A stretch of 64,000 nt of DNA from assembly GCF_041380365.1 (NCBI RefSeq), contig NZ_CP159981.1, positions 1,240,001 to 1,304,000 of the forward strand, written 5' to 3'. The position numbers and the translations under genes were made by a program. The notes below the pieces were generated by a model, which saw nothing but the letters and a program-made list of their open reading frames with translations, had not been told where the DNA came from and did not search any database. Positions 29,541-38,236 of the stretch are shown here, one piece after another (the first letter of the stretch is position 1; each line of letters opens with the position of its first letter). The DNA comes from Buchananella sp. 14KM1171 (GTDB taxonomy: Bacteria; Actinomycetota; Actinomycetes; Actinomycetales; Actinomycetaceae).

Positions 29541-32500
29541 CTAGCGGATCACGATTTCGCTGATCTCGGCGCGCAGCTTGCCGTCCGCCAACGACGTGGG
29601 CAGCTCGCTGATCCAGATCACCACCGACGACGCCTCCGTGGGCTCGAACGTGAAGTCCATCTTCTGCTTCATCGGCCCCTGCGCCAGCTGCTTGGCATCC
29701 GCCGGGGTCTGGCCGCCCACCAGCACCTGCACCAGGCCGCCCTCGCTATTGCACGTAGCGGAAACGGCGGAGATCTTGCGCGGCTCGGCCAGCTTCAGCT
29801 CGATACCAAAGCCCTGCTTCAGGCCACCGAACTGGGAGGTTTGGTAGAAGCGCGAATACCATTCGCTCTTCTCGTCGCCGTCGAACAGGTTGGCCACCAG
29901 CTCGGGGTGCTCGTCCCCGTCCCCGCCCGGGTCCACGATCGCCGCAGAAACCACCTGGGCCGGACCGGCCGGTGCCGGCGCGGCGCTCGCCTCAGACTGC
30001 CCGGGGGAGGCCGTTGCCACGGTGGCCGGGTTCTGGAACAGCCCGGAGGGGTCGCCCTGGATCAGCGTGGGCGGGGCCGTGATCGACTTATACGCCCACA
30101 CCGTCGCCGCCACCACGAAGACCAAGAAGACGGCCAGCACCACCGGGGTCGGGTTCACGCGCCGCAGGAAGAAGGACTTGCTGCCCGCAGTCGGTGCCTG
30201 CGCGCGCTGCACCTGCGCGTGCGCCACCACCGGAGCAAAGCCGAAGCCCGCCGCAGCGCCGCCGGACCCATCGCTGGGGGCGGGCGGGGCCGGCGGAGGC
30301 GGCGCGAGCACCCCCGCGCCACCCCCCGCGCCACCAGATTCGACGCCGAGCGCGCCAAGGTCTTCCTCACCGGCGCCGGCCTTCGCACCAAGCTGGGCGC
30401 CGCCCTCGCCGCCGGCCAAAGCGCCCGCATCGGCGTCGCCTGCGGTCTCCACGGGAACAAGCTGCGCCGTTCCTACCAGCGCGGCCGCAGCACCGGCCGT
30501 GGCCGCCTGCGCGGCTGCGTCACCGCCCGCGCCGCCCGGGCCCTCGGCGCCCCCCAGGTCCTCGGGGGCCGCCTGCGCCGGCGGTGCGCTCTCGCCAAAC
30601 CACTCCAGCAGCGCCGCGAAGGAGCGCGGGCCGGCGCCGTTGACCAGGGCGGTAACCACCTCGTCCAGGTCGGCGGGCACGTCGTCCACCAGCGTGCTCG
30701 GCGCGGTGTAGAGGCCACCTGCGCGCGGCGCACGCACAAATCCCTGCCCGGTGCCCGGCCAACGCCTGGTCAGGCACAGGTAGGCCACCTCGGCCAGGGC
30801 GCGCACGTCGGCTGCCTGCCTGGCGGCGGCGTCGTCGAACTCCACGCCCGTCGCGGCGGCGCGCACCTCCATCCCGCCGATCCGCAACTCGCCCTCAGAA
30901 ACGTAGATATCGCGCGGAGAGAGGGTGCCGTGGCCGACGCCCACCTCGGCCGCCTGGTGCATCGCGCCCGCCGCCTTGATCACCAGTTCGCGCACCTCCT
31001 GCGGCGCCAACGTCTGCGTGGCGAGCGTGCGGGCCAGGGACGGAGACAGGGCCGGTTCGGTGACCAGGAAGCCCTCGGCGGCGTCCGCCTCGTAGACGCG
31101 CAGGAACGACGGGCCGGTCAGCGCGGTGGCGCGCGTTGCTGCCGCCACGATCGCGTCTGTGCGTGCGGCGCCCGGGGAGAGCATGAACAGGTAGACCGGG
31201 ATGCCGGTGACCGTGTCCTTGGCCTCCCAGCGCACCGTGCCCGGCAGGGTGACCGGCATGGTGCGCACCAGCTCGTAGCGGTCGTCCACCTGGTGGCCGG
31301 CGCGCGGCACCAAGGACAGGTCCGCCATCACGATGCCGCTGGTCGCCTCCGCCACCAGGGTCTCCGGGCCAGGCGTGAACGGCACCGGGGCGGAGGAGGC
31401 CAGCTGGCCGCGCCACTTGGACGCGGCCGCGCTTACCACGGCCCCCGCCTTGCCCGGCAGCAGCGCGCCCACGCGGCCCAGGATCGCCAGGGCAGGGGAG
31501 AGCAGCTTGGAGATCTCCGGCACCCGCCACCACAGCAAGATCGCCACGTACACGGCCGTCATCACCACGGCCACCACGCCCAGGCGCCACAGCGCGCCCA
31601 AAAGCTGGCCGGCGGTGGCGCCCACCAGGCCGGAGAGCCAGGCGCCCGAGTTGGCCACGCCGATCAGCTTCAGCACGCCGTAGCCCACCAGGGCCGCGGG
31701 CGCCACGGCCACCAGGAGCTTGCCGTGGAAGATCGCGTGGGAGAGCAGGTTCAGCTGCGGCAGGCGGGTGCGGCGCAGCACCTCCAGGCCCACCACGGTG
31801 CCCAGGTACATCGCCACCACGTCACCCAGGGAGCCGCCCACCACCCACCACTTCGGGGAGAGCAGGAAGTAGGCGCCGTACGCGCCCACCAGGGTCATGA
31901 CCGCCATCGGGATCTGGATGAGGAACATGGTGCGCGTGTCCTCGTAGGCGAAGAGCACGCGCTGGGCCATGGTCCACCCGCCCTGCCCCACGATCCCGAG
32001 CGACAGGAAGGCCAGCACCATGGCCACCCCGCTGGCCTCCGCCACGCTCAATGTGGGGGCGATGGCCTGCACCAGCGGCAGGGCCAGCACCACCAGGCCG
32101 GCGGAGCACAGCACCGTGAACACGCCCACCGTGCGCAGGCCCAACTCCAGGTCCTTGTTGACGGCGGCGGAGTCGTCAGCCGCCGCGTGGTCGCTCATCC
32201 GCGTGAACATCGCCGTCACGATCGAGGTGGTGATCAGCGACTGCGGCAGGATCGAGAGCATGAAGGCCACCGTGTAGGCGGCCGTAGAGGGGTAGAACAT
32301 CCCGTCGGCCACGGCGGCGGCGTTAGCGGAGGAGGCCACGCGGGAGAAGCCGATGTAGCCCACCTGGCCCACCAGCAGGGCCGCGAACGCCCACATCGCC
32401 ACCCGGGAGGCCCGGCCCAGCCCGGCGGTGCCCCACTGGATCTTCCAAGTGAACCCCACCTGCCGCAGCGGCGGGATCAGCACCAGCGCCTGCACGATCA

Positions 32501-33137
32501 CGCCCAGCGTGGCCGAGCCGGCCAGCACCAGGATCGGCCCGGTGCCCCACGCGGTCGGGTCCCCAACGGAGTCCATGCGCCCGAAGGCGAACAGGAAGGC
32601 CAGCAGGCCGGCGATGCCGACCACGTTGTTGATGGCCGGGGCCCACATGGGCCACCCGAAGGAGTTCTTGGCGTTGAGCACCTGGGAGAGCAGGGCGAAC
32701 ACGCCGTAGAAGAACACCTGGGGCAGGCACCAGTAGGCGAAGACCACCGCCAGGTTGAACCAGCCGGCGTCCAGGCCGCCGGCGAACAGGCGCACCAGCA
32801 GCGGGGCGAAGGCCGTGGAGAGCACGGTCAGGCCCAGGATCATCGCACCGGTGACGGTTAGGAGCCGGTTGACGTACTCCTCACCGCCGGTCTTGGAGCG
32901 CAGCGCCCGGATGATCTGCGGCACCAGGATGGCGTTGAGCACGCCGCCGGCCAGCAGGTTGAACACGGTGTTCGGCAGCGTGTTGGCCACCGTGAACGCG
33001 TCGTTGGCGCCGGCGACGCCGATCACCGCCACCAGCAGCGCGTTGCGGATGAAGCCGAGCACGCGCGACACGAGGGTGCCGGAGAACATGATCGTTGAGC
33101 TGCGCGCCAGGGAAGTCGAGCGCTCTGGCTGACTCAT
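29541..33137 (-). CDS. murJ: lipid II flippase MurJ fused to a pseudokinase and extracytoplasmic domain
   Basis: About 1198 residues. Residues 1-570 are MurJ, with 14 helices and hallmark SRVLGFIRNALLVAVIGV and NLLAGGVLNAILVPQ; it flips lipid II. Residues about 610-860 are kinase-like (DDRYELVRTM) but the catalytic loop reads HGTLSPRDIYV and the DFG position is degenerate, so it is a pseudokinase. An Ala/Pro/Gly-rich linker, a single helix (about residue 1000, VVLAVFLVFVVAATVWAY) and a C-terminal beta-rich discoidin-like domain follow. The architecture matches mycobacterial MviN (Rv3910), whose pseudokinase recruits FhaA. Its ATG overlaps the stop of the upstream DUF6049 gene. Confidence 0.93.
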   Translation of the reverse strand: MSQPERSTSLARSSTIMFSGTLVSRVLGFIRNALLVAVIGVAGANDAFTVANTLPNTVFNLLAGGVLNAILVPQIIRALRSKTGGEEYVNRLLTVTGAMILGLTVLSTAFAPLLVRLFAGGLDAGWFNLAVVFAYWCLPQVFFYGVFALLSQVLNAKNSFGWPMWAPAINNVVGIAGLLAFLFAFGRMDSVGDPTAWGTGPILVLAGSATLGVIVQALVLIPPLRQVGFTWKIQWGTAGLGRASRVAMWAFAALLVGQVGYIGFSRVASSANAAAVADGMFYPSTAAYTVAFMLSILPQSLITTSIVTAMFTRMSDHAAADDSAAVNKDLELGLRTVGVFTVLCSAGLVVLALPLVQAIAPTLSVAEASGVAMVLAFLSLGIVGQGGWTMAQRVLFAYEDTRTMFLIQIPMAVMTLVGAYGAYFLLSPKWWVVGGSLGDVVAMYLGTVVGLEVLRRTRLPQLNLLSHAIFHGKLLVAVAPAALVGYGVLKLIGVANSGAWLSGLVGATAGQLLGALWRLGVVAVVMTAVYVAILLWWRVPEISKLLSPALAILGRVGALLPGKAGAVVSAAASKWRGQLASSAPVPFTPGPETLVAEATSGIVMADLSLVPRAGHQVDDRYELVRTMPVTLPGTVRWEAKDTVTGIPVYLFMLSPGAARTDAIVAAATRATALTGPSFLRVYEADAAEGFLVTEPALSPSLARTLATQTLAPQEVRELVIKAAGAMHQAAEVGVGHGTLSPRDIYVSEGELRIGGMEVRAAATGVEFDDAAARQAADVRALAEVAYLCLTRRWPGTGQGFVRAPRAGGLYTAPSTLVDDVPADLDEVVTALVNGAGPRSFAALLEWFGESAPPAQAAPEDLGGAEGPGGAGGDAAAQAATAGAAAALVGTAQLVPVETAGDADAGALAGGEGGAQLGAKAGAGEEDLGALGVESGGAGGGAGVLAPPPPAPPAPSDGSGGAAAGFGFAPVVAHAQVQRAQAPTAGSKSFFLRRVNPTPVVLAVFLVFVVAATVWAYKSITAPPTLIQGDPSGLFQNPATVATASPGQSEASAAPAPAGPAQVVSAAIVDPGGDGDEHPELVANLFDGDEKSEWYSRFYQTSQFGGLKQGFGIELKLAEPRKISAVSATCNSEGGLVQVLVGGQTPADAKQLAQGPMKQKMDFTFEPTEASSVVIWISELPTSLADGKLRAEISEIVIR

Positions 33138-35872
33138 CCGTCCTGCCTTTCGTCGGTGTCCAGCAGCTTCGCCCATTCGGGCTGGGGCGGCCGCGTTGTG
33201 GTCCGGGGCGGGATCCAGCCGTTGGCCGGCTCCCCGGGCGCGTTTTCCTCACCTGGTCCGGTGTGGCGTCGCTTTACGTAGTTTCGCACCAGCGCGAGGG
33301 CGAACAGGAGCAGACCGATCGCGGAGACCGTGCCAAACCCCAATTTCTCCCAGTCCGCGCGCACCCGCACCTGCAGCATGATGGGGCTGCCCACCACGGT
33401 GCCGTCGTACCCGTAGAGCTCCGCCAGCACGTCCACGTCCGCGTTGCCCACGGCCTTGACCGGCACGTGCACTACCTGGTGGCGCTTGGGTTCCAGGGAG
33501 ACCGTGACCTCCTCGAACCGCAGGTGCGCCGAGTGGGGGGTGAGCAGCAGCCCCACCCGCACGGGCACGGGCAGCGGATTGTGCATCGACAGGGGCACCT
33601 GGGCCGAGGAGTCGATCAGGTTGATGGTGGAGGGAGAGTTGATTCCCACCGCCTGGTTCACGGTGTCCAGGCGCTGGTGGAAGTCGGCGAACACCCCCGC
33701 CGCGGCCGGGTCCGTGGGGTGGGCCCACGCGCTCGAGCTGAGCTGGGCCGCCGCCCCCTCCACGGCCCAGTACGCGGACTGGGCGTTGGAGCGTTGCAGT
33801 AGCGCGTCGAGCGACTCCACCCCGGTGCGCACCTGCATCAGCCGGGCGACGTGGGCGGAGTCCGGCGGGGCCAGTTCCACCTGGGCGGCCGGCCCGGCGG
33901 AGTTGGCCTGCGCGTTGCCGGCGGCGTCCCCCGCTCCGGACCCCTCCTGCGGTAACGCGCTCTCCTGCGGTAACGCGCTCTCCTGCCGGGATGCGCTCTC
34001 CTGCGGGGATGCGCCTTCTGCGTCTGCCGCTGCGGCCTGCTCTGCGGGGACGCCCAGGACGCGGCTGAGCGGGACGGGGGTTGCCCACGGGCTGGCCTCC
34101 AGGGCCGCGGAGACGGCCGCCAGGTCCGCCGCGCTGACCGCGTTGCCGCGCTCGATAGCGGCCAGGAACACCGGCTCCCCGCTGGCGGCGCCGGCCAGCA
34201 GCGCGGTCTGGGAGATCAGCAGCTGCCGACGCTCCAGCGCGGTGAGCGCCTTGCCCTGCAGGTCCTTGCCGGCCGCAGCCAGGGAGAGGGGCCGGTCCGG
34301 TCGCACGCCGGCCACCTGGTAGGCGCCGCGCGCTCCGGCCAGCTGCAGCTCGGTGGCCGGCGGGGCGTCGTCCGCCTGCAAGGTGGGGGCGACGGGCGCG
34401 ATGACTGCGGAGAATTGGCCGCCTTCTACGGGGGAGTAGAGGGAGAGGCTGTCCCAGGAGGCCGAGTCTGCCCACGCGACCTTGCTGAGGGTGGGCACGC
34501 CCGGCAGGGCCTGCGGTAGCCAGTCGACCTCCGTCGGGTACTCCCGCCCGCCCGGCACATCCCAGGGCGTGAGCCACATGATCTCATCATCCGAGCGTAG
34601 GGCGTGGGCGAGCGGTAGCGCTGCCCACTTGTCGTTGGCCGCCACGCTCGGTTGGGGGGTAGGACTGGTCGACGCCGCCGCCCCACCTGTCTCACCCGGG
34701 GTGGCCGACGCTGCCGCCCCCGCCGCCTCGCTTTGCGGCGCACTAGGCGCAGCGGCCGCCGCGCCGGGCTCCGTGCCCGCAGTCGTGGCTGCCGGTGCGG
34801 CGGAAGCCGAAGCCAAGCCGGGCGCGCTTGGCGCAGCGCTCGGCCCGGTCGGGGCGGGGCCGGTGTCAGCAAGAGTGGCGGACGGCAAGGGGGTGGGGGA
34901 GGAGGCCAGCTTGAACGGCGTGGAGGCGCGGCGCGCGGAGGGATCTAGCGCGCTGATCGGGCTCAGGTCGGCCCGCAGGAACTGGCTGGTCTCCAGGTCA
35001 GGCTGCAGCAGCATCGGGTCCACCGCCAGCGTGATCCCGGGCAGCGCGCCGGCCTGGGCCAGGTCAGCCGCCCGCTGCTGCGCGACGCGGGCCACCGGGG
35101 CGCCGTGGCGCAGGGCCGCCGCGAGCTCGGCATCGGTGGCCGCCAGCGGGGCCACCACCCCCACCTCCACGGGCCGTGCCCGCTGCCCAGAATCGCCCAC
35201 CAGGAAGGTACGCGCCCATCCCTCCGGGCCGTCCTCGCCGCTATCCGTGGGCCACCGGTACTCCAGCGCCGCCGCCGGCTCGGGCGCGGACTGCAGCGCA
35301 TAGGCGGCCACCGTCAGGCCGCGCGGCCCGCCATCCTCCCCCCAGTCCGGCAGCTGCGCGGCCGGGATAGAAAGAGAAAACTCAGTGGCGGTGCCCGGCG
35401 CCAGCTCTACCGCCAACGGCAGCACCCCCACCAGCTGATCCACGCCGCCGTCCACCTCACCGGTGGAGAGGAACTGGTACAGACCCGCCCGTGTGAGCGA
35501 GGACGAGGAATGCAGCTGCAACTCCAGCTCCACCCCCTGCACGGTCTGCGCCAGCTGGTTCGTCACCCGCCCGCTCAGGGACACCGTGGCCCCGGCCTGG
35601 ATCACCGCCGGTTCCAGGGAAGTCAGCTCCACCCGCAGGCCCGGCGAGTCATGCGGGGCGGCGGGGGCGGCTGGGGCGGCGGCGGCAAGAAGGGCTCCAC
35701 CGGTCCGGGCGGCGGGGGCGCCAGCGTCGGCCACCCCAAAAGGCGCGGACAGGGGGGCGGAAGAAAGCGCGGCGGGGCCGGAAAAGGCGGCGGCAGGCAG
35801 GGCGGCCGGCACCAGCAAGAGGGCACCCAGCGCCGCCACGCCAGCCAGTACAGCGCGGCGCGCCATCCTCAC
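33134..35872 (-). CDS. DUF6049-family secreted membrane-anchored protein
   Basis: About 912 residues. A signal peptide (ARRAVLAGVAALGALLLVPA), an extracellular region with an Ala/Pro/Ser-rich linker, an immunoglobulin-like beta domain near the C-terminus, and one C-terminal helix (VSAIGLLLFALALVRNYVKRR). The family always sits beside murJ in actinobacteria, and its function is unknown; a role near lipid II flipping is inferred from linkage. Residues near 625-655 contain an imperfect six-residue repeat (QESALP) from an 18-bp tandem repeat. The start is GTG 35872, overlapping the Nudix stop (GTGA). Confidence 0.8.
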   Translation of the reverse strand: MRMARRAVLAGVAALGALLLVPAALPAAAFSGPAALSSAPLSAPFGVADAGAPAARTGGALLAAAAPAAPAAPHDSPGLRVELTSLEPAVIQAGATVSLSGRVTNQLAQTVQGVELELQLHSSSSLTRAGLYQFLSTGEVDGGVDQLVGVLPLAVELAPGTATEFSLSIPAAQLPDWGEDGGPRGLTVAAYALQSAPEPAAALEYRWPTDSGEDGPEGWARTFLVGDSGQRARPVEVGVVAPLAATDAELAAALRHGAPVARVAQQRAADLAQAGALPGITLAVDPMLLQPDLETSQFLRADLSPISALDPSARRASTPFKLASSPTPLPSATLADTGPAPTGPSAAPSAPGLASASAAPAATTAGTEPGAAAAAPSAPQSEAAGAAASATPGETGGAAASTSPTPQPSVAANDKWAALPLAHALRSDDEIMWLTPWDVPGGREYPTEVDWLPQALPGVPTLSKVAWADSASWDSLSLYSPVEGGQFSAVIAPVAPTLQADDAPPATELQLAGARGAYQVAGVRPDRPLSLAAAGKDLQGKALTALERRQLLISQTALLAGAASGEPVFLAAIERGNAVSAADLAAVSAALEASPWATPVPLSRVLGVPAEQAAAADAEGASPQESASRQESALPQESALPQEGSGAGDAAGNAQANSAGPAAQVELAPPDSAHVARLMQVRTGVESLDALLQRSNAQSAYWAVEGAAAQLSSSAWAHPTDPAAAGVFADFHQRLDTVNQAVGINSPSTINLIDSSAQVPLSMHNPLPVPVRVGLLLTPHSAHLRFEEVTVSLEPKRHQVVHVPVKAVGNADVDVLAELYGYDGTVVGSPIMLQVRVRADWEKLGFGTVSAIGLLLFALALVRNYVKRRHTGPGEENAPGEPANGWIPPRTTTRPPQPEWAKLLDTDERQDG
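33945..34016. repeat. 18-bp tandem repeats inside the DUF6049 gene
   Basis: Four consecutive 18-base units starting CTCCTGCGGTAACGCGCT (33945, 33963, 33981, 33999), with differences only in the last two. Being a multiple of three, they keep the frame and code a repeated QESA-type hexapeptide in the linker. Confidence 0.85.
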
Positions 35873-36378
35873 GCCGGCTCCGTCAGTAGGCGCAGGGCCA
35901 GGGCCACCACGCGACGCTCGTTGGGGTAAGACAGGCGCTCGGCGACCTGGTGGGCAGGCACCCACGCCACGTCCTCGGCCTCCTTGTCCGGGTCGTTCTC
36001 CACCGTCAGCTCCCCGCCGGTGGCCTCCAGCAGGTAGTGGTGCACCACCTTGTGGACGCGGCGGTCGTAGCCCGCAAACCAGTACTCGATGGTGTCCAGG
36101 TGAGCCAGCACCCGGCCCGAAATGCCGGTCTCCTCGCTGATCTCACGCACTGCGGCCTGCGGGGCGGTCTCGGTGCCCTCCAGGTGCCCCTTAGGCAGGC
36201 ACCACTCCAGGCGCCCGGCCCGGTTGCGGCGTGCGATTACCGCCACAAACGCCTTGCCGTCCACCACGTCCACCACGATCCCGCCGGCACTCACCTCGTC
36301 AACCACGGGAAGTTGCCGTTCCAAGGGAGAGCGCATACCCCGCAGGGGGGCGCGCGGCTTGGGCACGGGAATGGACAT
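35869..36378 (-). CDS. Nudix hydrolase
   Basis: 169 residues. The Nudix box GHLEGTETAPQAAVREISEE is intact (G-x5-E-x7-R-E-U-x-E-E-x-G-U), the metal site for cleaving nucleoside diphosphate-linked substrates. RRNRAGRLEWCLPKG precedes it. Substrate unknown. ATG 36378 is chosen; an upstream GTG at 36387 has no better ribosome-binding site. It is the first gene of the leftward Nudix-DUF6049-murJ operon, each overlapping the next, and is divergent from the CCA enzyme across 61 bases. Confidence 0.88.
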   Translation of the reverse strand: MSIPVPKPRAPLRGMRSPLERQLPVVDEVSAGGIVVDVVDGKAFVAVIARRNRAGRLEWCLPKGHLEGTETAPQAAVREISEETGISGRVLAHLDTIEYWFAGYDRRVHKVVHHYLLEATGGELTVENDPDKEAEDVAWVPAHQVAERLSYPNERRVVALALRLLTEPA

Positions 36379-36439
36379 GGGCACCACTTTAGGCGAGCGC
36401 GGCTATTAGTTCCCGTCCGGTCGTGGCACGCTTGTAGCG

Positions 36440-38011
36440 ATGGACACGCAAATCACCCCGGAACAGCCCGCTCTTCCCACCGTTTTGCCCGAGCTCGGCA
36501 GCCTGGACGAGCTGCGCGCTCGCGGCGCCCACGTGGGGGCCAACCTGCCGCGCAGCCTGATGGAGCTGGCCGACGCCTTTGTGCGCGCCGGCCACGAGAT
36601 CGCGCTGGTGGGCGGGCCGGTGCGCGACGCGTTCCTGGGCATCGCCCCGCACGACCTGGACCTGACCACCTCCGCCCGCCCCGAGCAGACTGAGGAGATC
36701 CTGGCCGCCTGGGGCAACACCACCTGGGACATGGGGCGCGACTTCGGCACCATCGGGGCAAGGCGCGGCAGCGTGGTGGTGGAGGTGACCACCTACCGCA
36801 CCGAGGCCTATGAGCCCGGCAGTCGCAAGCCCGTGGTCGAGTACGGCGACACCCTGGAGGGCGACCTGACCCGCCGCGACTTCACCGTCAACGCGATGGC
36901 GCTGCGCCTGCCCAGCCTGGAGCTGGTGGACCCCCACGGCGGACTGAACGACCTGGCCGACGGGCTGTTGCGCACCCCCGTGGGCGCCGCGCAGTCCTTC
37001 GACGACGACCCGCTGCGCATCATGCGTGCTGCACGCTTCACCGCCCAGCTGGGACTGGACGTGGACCCCGACGTCATGAGCGCCATGACGGCGATGGCCA
37101 CCCGCCTGGAGATCGTCTCCGCCGAGCGCGTGCGCGGCGAACTGGAACGCCTCATCCTCTCCCCGGCCCCCAGGCGCGGCCTGGAGCTGATGGTGCACAC
37201 CGGCGTCGCCGACGTGGTGCTGCCCGAGCTGTCCGGCCTGCAGGAGACCGTGGACGAGCACGGCCGCCACAAGGACGTCTACGAGCACACCCTGACCGTG
37301 TTGGACCAGGCCATCGCGCTGGAGACGGACGCGGACGGCCCCGTGCCGCGCCCCGACTTCCGCCTGCGCTTCGCCGCCCTGATGCACGACGTCGGCAAGC
37401 CCGCCACCCGGCGCTTCGAGGGCCGCCAGGTCACCTTCCACAACCACGACATCGTGGGCGCGAAGATGACCGGGGCCCGCATGAAGGCCCTGCGCTTCGA
37501 CAAGAAGACCACCAAGGACGTGGTCAAGCTGGTGGCCCTGCACCTGCGCTTCCACGGCTACGGCGAGGCCGCATGGACCGACAGTGCGGTCAGGCGCTAC
37601 GTCACCGACGCCGGGGAGATGCTGGAGCGGCTCCACCGGCTCACCCGAGCGGACGTCACCACCCGCAACCGCCGCAAGGTCCTCATTCTGCACGCTGCAT
37701 ACGACGACCTAGAGCAACGCATCGCTGCCCTGGCCCAGGCCGAGGAGATGGCCTCGTTGCGGCCAGACCTGGATGGCGCAGAAATCGGAGAAATACTCGG
37801 TATCTCCCCTGGAATCATGGTGGGACACGCCCGCCACTTCCTCATGGAATTGCGCTTGGAGCGGGGACTCCTAGGCCGGGAGGCCGCCCAGCAGGAGCTG
37901 CTGGCCTGGTGGGAGGCCGAGGGCAAGGCGATCAGCGAGCTGGACCCGCGCGAGCAGCGCGACCTGCTGGTGGCAAAGCGCAGGGAGTCCGACGTTCCGC
38001 ACACCACCTAG
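36440..38011 (+). CDS. CCA tRNA nucleotidyltransferase
   Basis: 523 residues, adding the 3' CCA to tRNAs (needed because both tRNA genes here lack encoded CCA). The nucleotidyltransferase motif is GGPVRDAFLGIAPHDLDLTT with the catalytic DxD. RRDFTVNAMALRL and the tRNA-binding region with FTAQLGLDVDP follow. HD-domain motifs (HDVGKPATRRF) appear in the C-terminal half, as in actinobacterial PcnA/PapS-like proteins. The leader of about 45 residues before the core is longer than in short forms. Confidence 0.94.
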   Translation: MDTQITPEQPALPTVLPELGSLDELRARGAHVGANLPRSLMELADAFVRAGHEIALVGGPVRDAFLGIAPHDLDLTTSARPEQTEEILAAWGNTTWDMGRDFGTIGARRGSVVVEVTTYRTEAYEPGSRKPVVEYGDTLEGDLTRRDFTVNAMALRLPSLELVDPHGGLNDLADGLLRTPVGAAQSFDDDPLRIMRAARFTAQLGLDVDPDVMSAMTAMATRLEIVSAERVRGELERLILSPAPRRGLELMVHTGVADVVLPELSGLQETVDEHGRHKDVYEHTLTVLDQAIALETDADGPVPRPDFRLRFAALMHDVGKPATRRFEGRQVTFHNHDIVGAKMTGARMKALRFDKKTTKDVVKLVALHLRFHGYGEAAWTDSAVRRYVTDAGEMLERLHRLTRADVTTRNRRKVLILHAAYDDLEQRIAALAQAEEMASLRPDLDGAEIGEILGISPGIMVGHARHFLMELRLERGLLGREAAQQELLAWWEAEGKAISELDPREQRDLLVAKRRESDVPHTT

Positions 38012-38236
38012 TGCGGGGCGCGCCCAAAGCCACCGGTTGCATCGGCCTCCCCTGCTGGAGAGCGTGAGCGTAACTGGTCGCTGTGGGTGCGTGTGCTTTC
38101 CTTCTCGGCATCTGAATACAGGAAGTCAGACAGGCCGCACCGGATAGCTGACTAATCGCTCGACGCACAATTGGGTAATACTCAATCCAGTTGGCAGAGA
38201 ATTCCGGGGGCGTGATGGCTTTACGGATGGCACGTG
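38012..38236 (+). promoter_or_regulatory. promoter region of the histidine-kinase operon
   Basis: 225 bases with no gene. It contains the palindrome at 38170-38186 and must contain the promoter of the HK-RR-HK operon. Base composition shifts to clearly less GC-rich here. Confidence 0.5.
38170..38186. promoter_or_regulatory. near-perfect 17-bp palindrome, candidate operator
   Basis: ATTGGGTAATACTCAAT: symmetric around position 38178 except for one mismatched pair (G/T at positions 5/13). It lies 51 bp before the start of the first kinase gene. Its size and symmetry suit a dimeric LuxR-type regulator, and autoregulation by the adjacent response regulator is an inference. Confidence 0.45.

Noticed and set aside
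29841-32861. 1006-codon open frame antisense to murJ
   Set aside because: Opposite strand encodes MurJ with membrane helices and pseudokinase; antisense product is Arg/His/Gly-rich.
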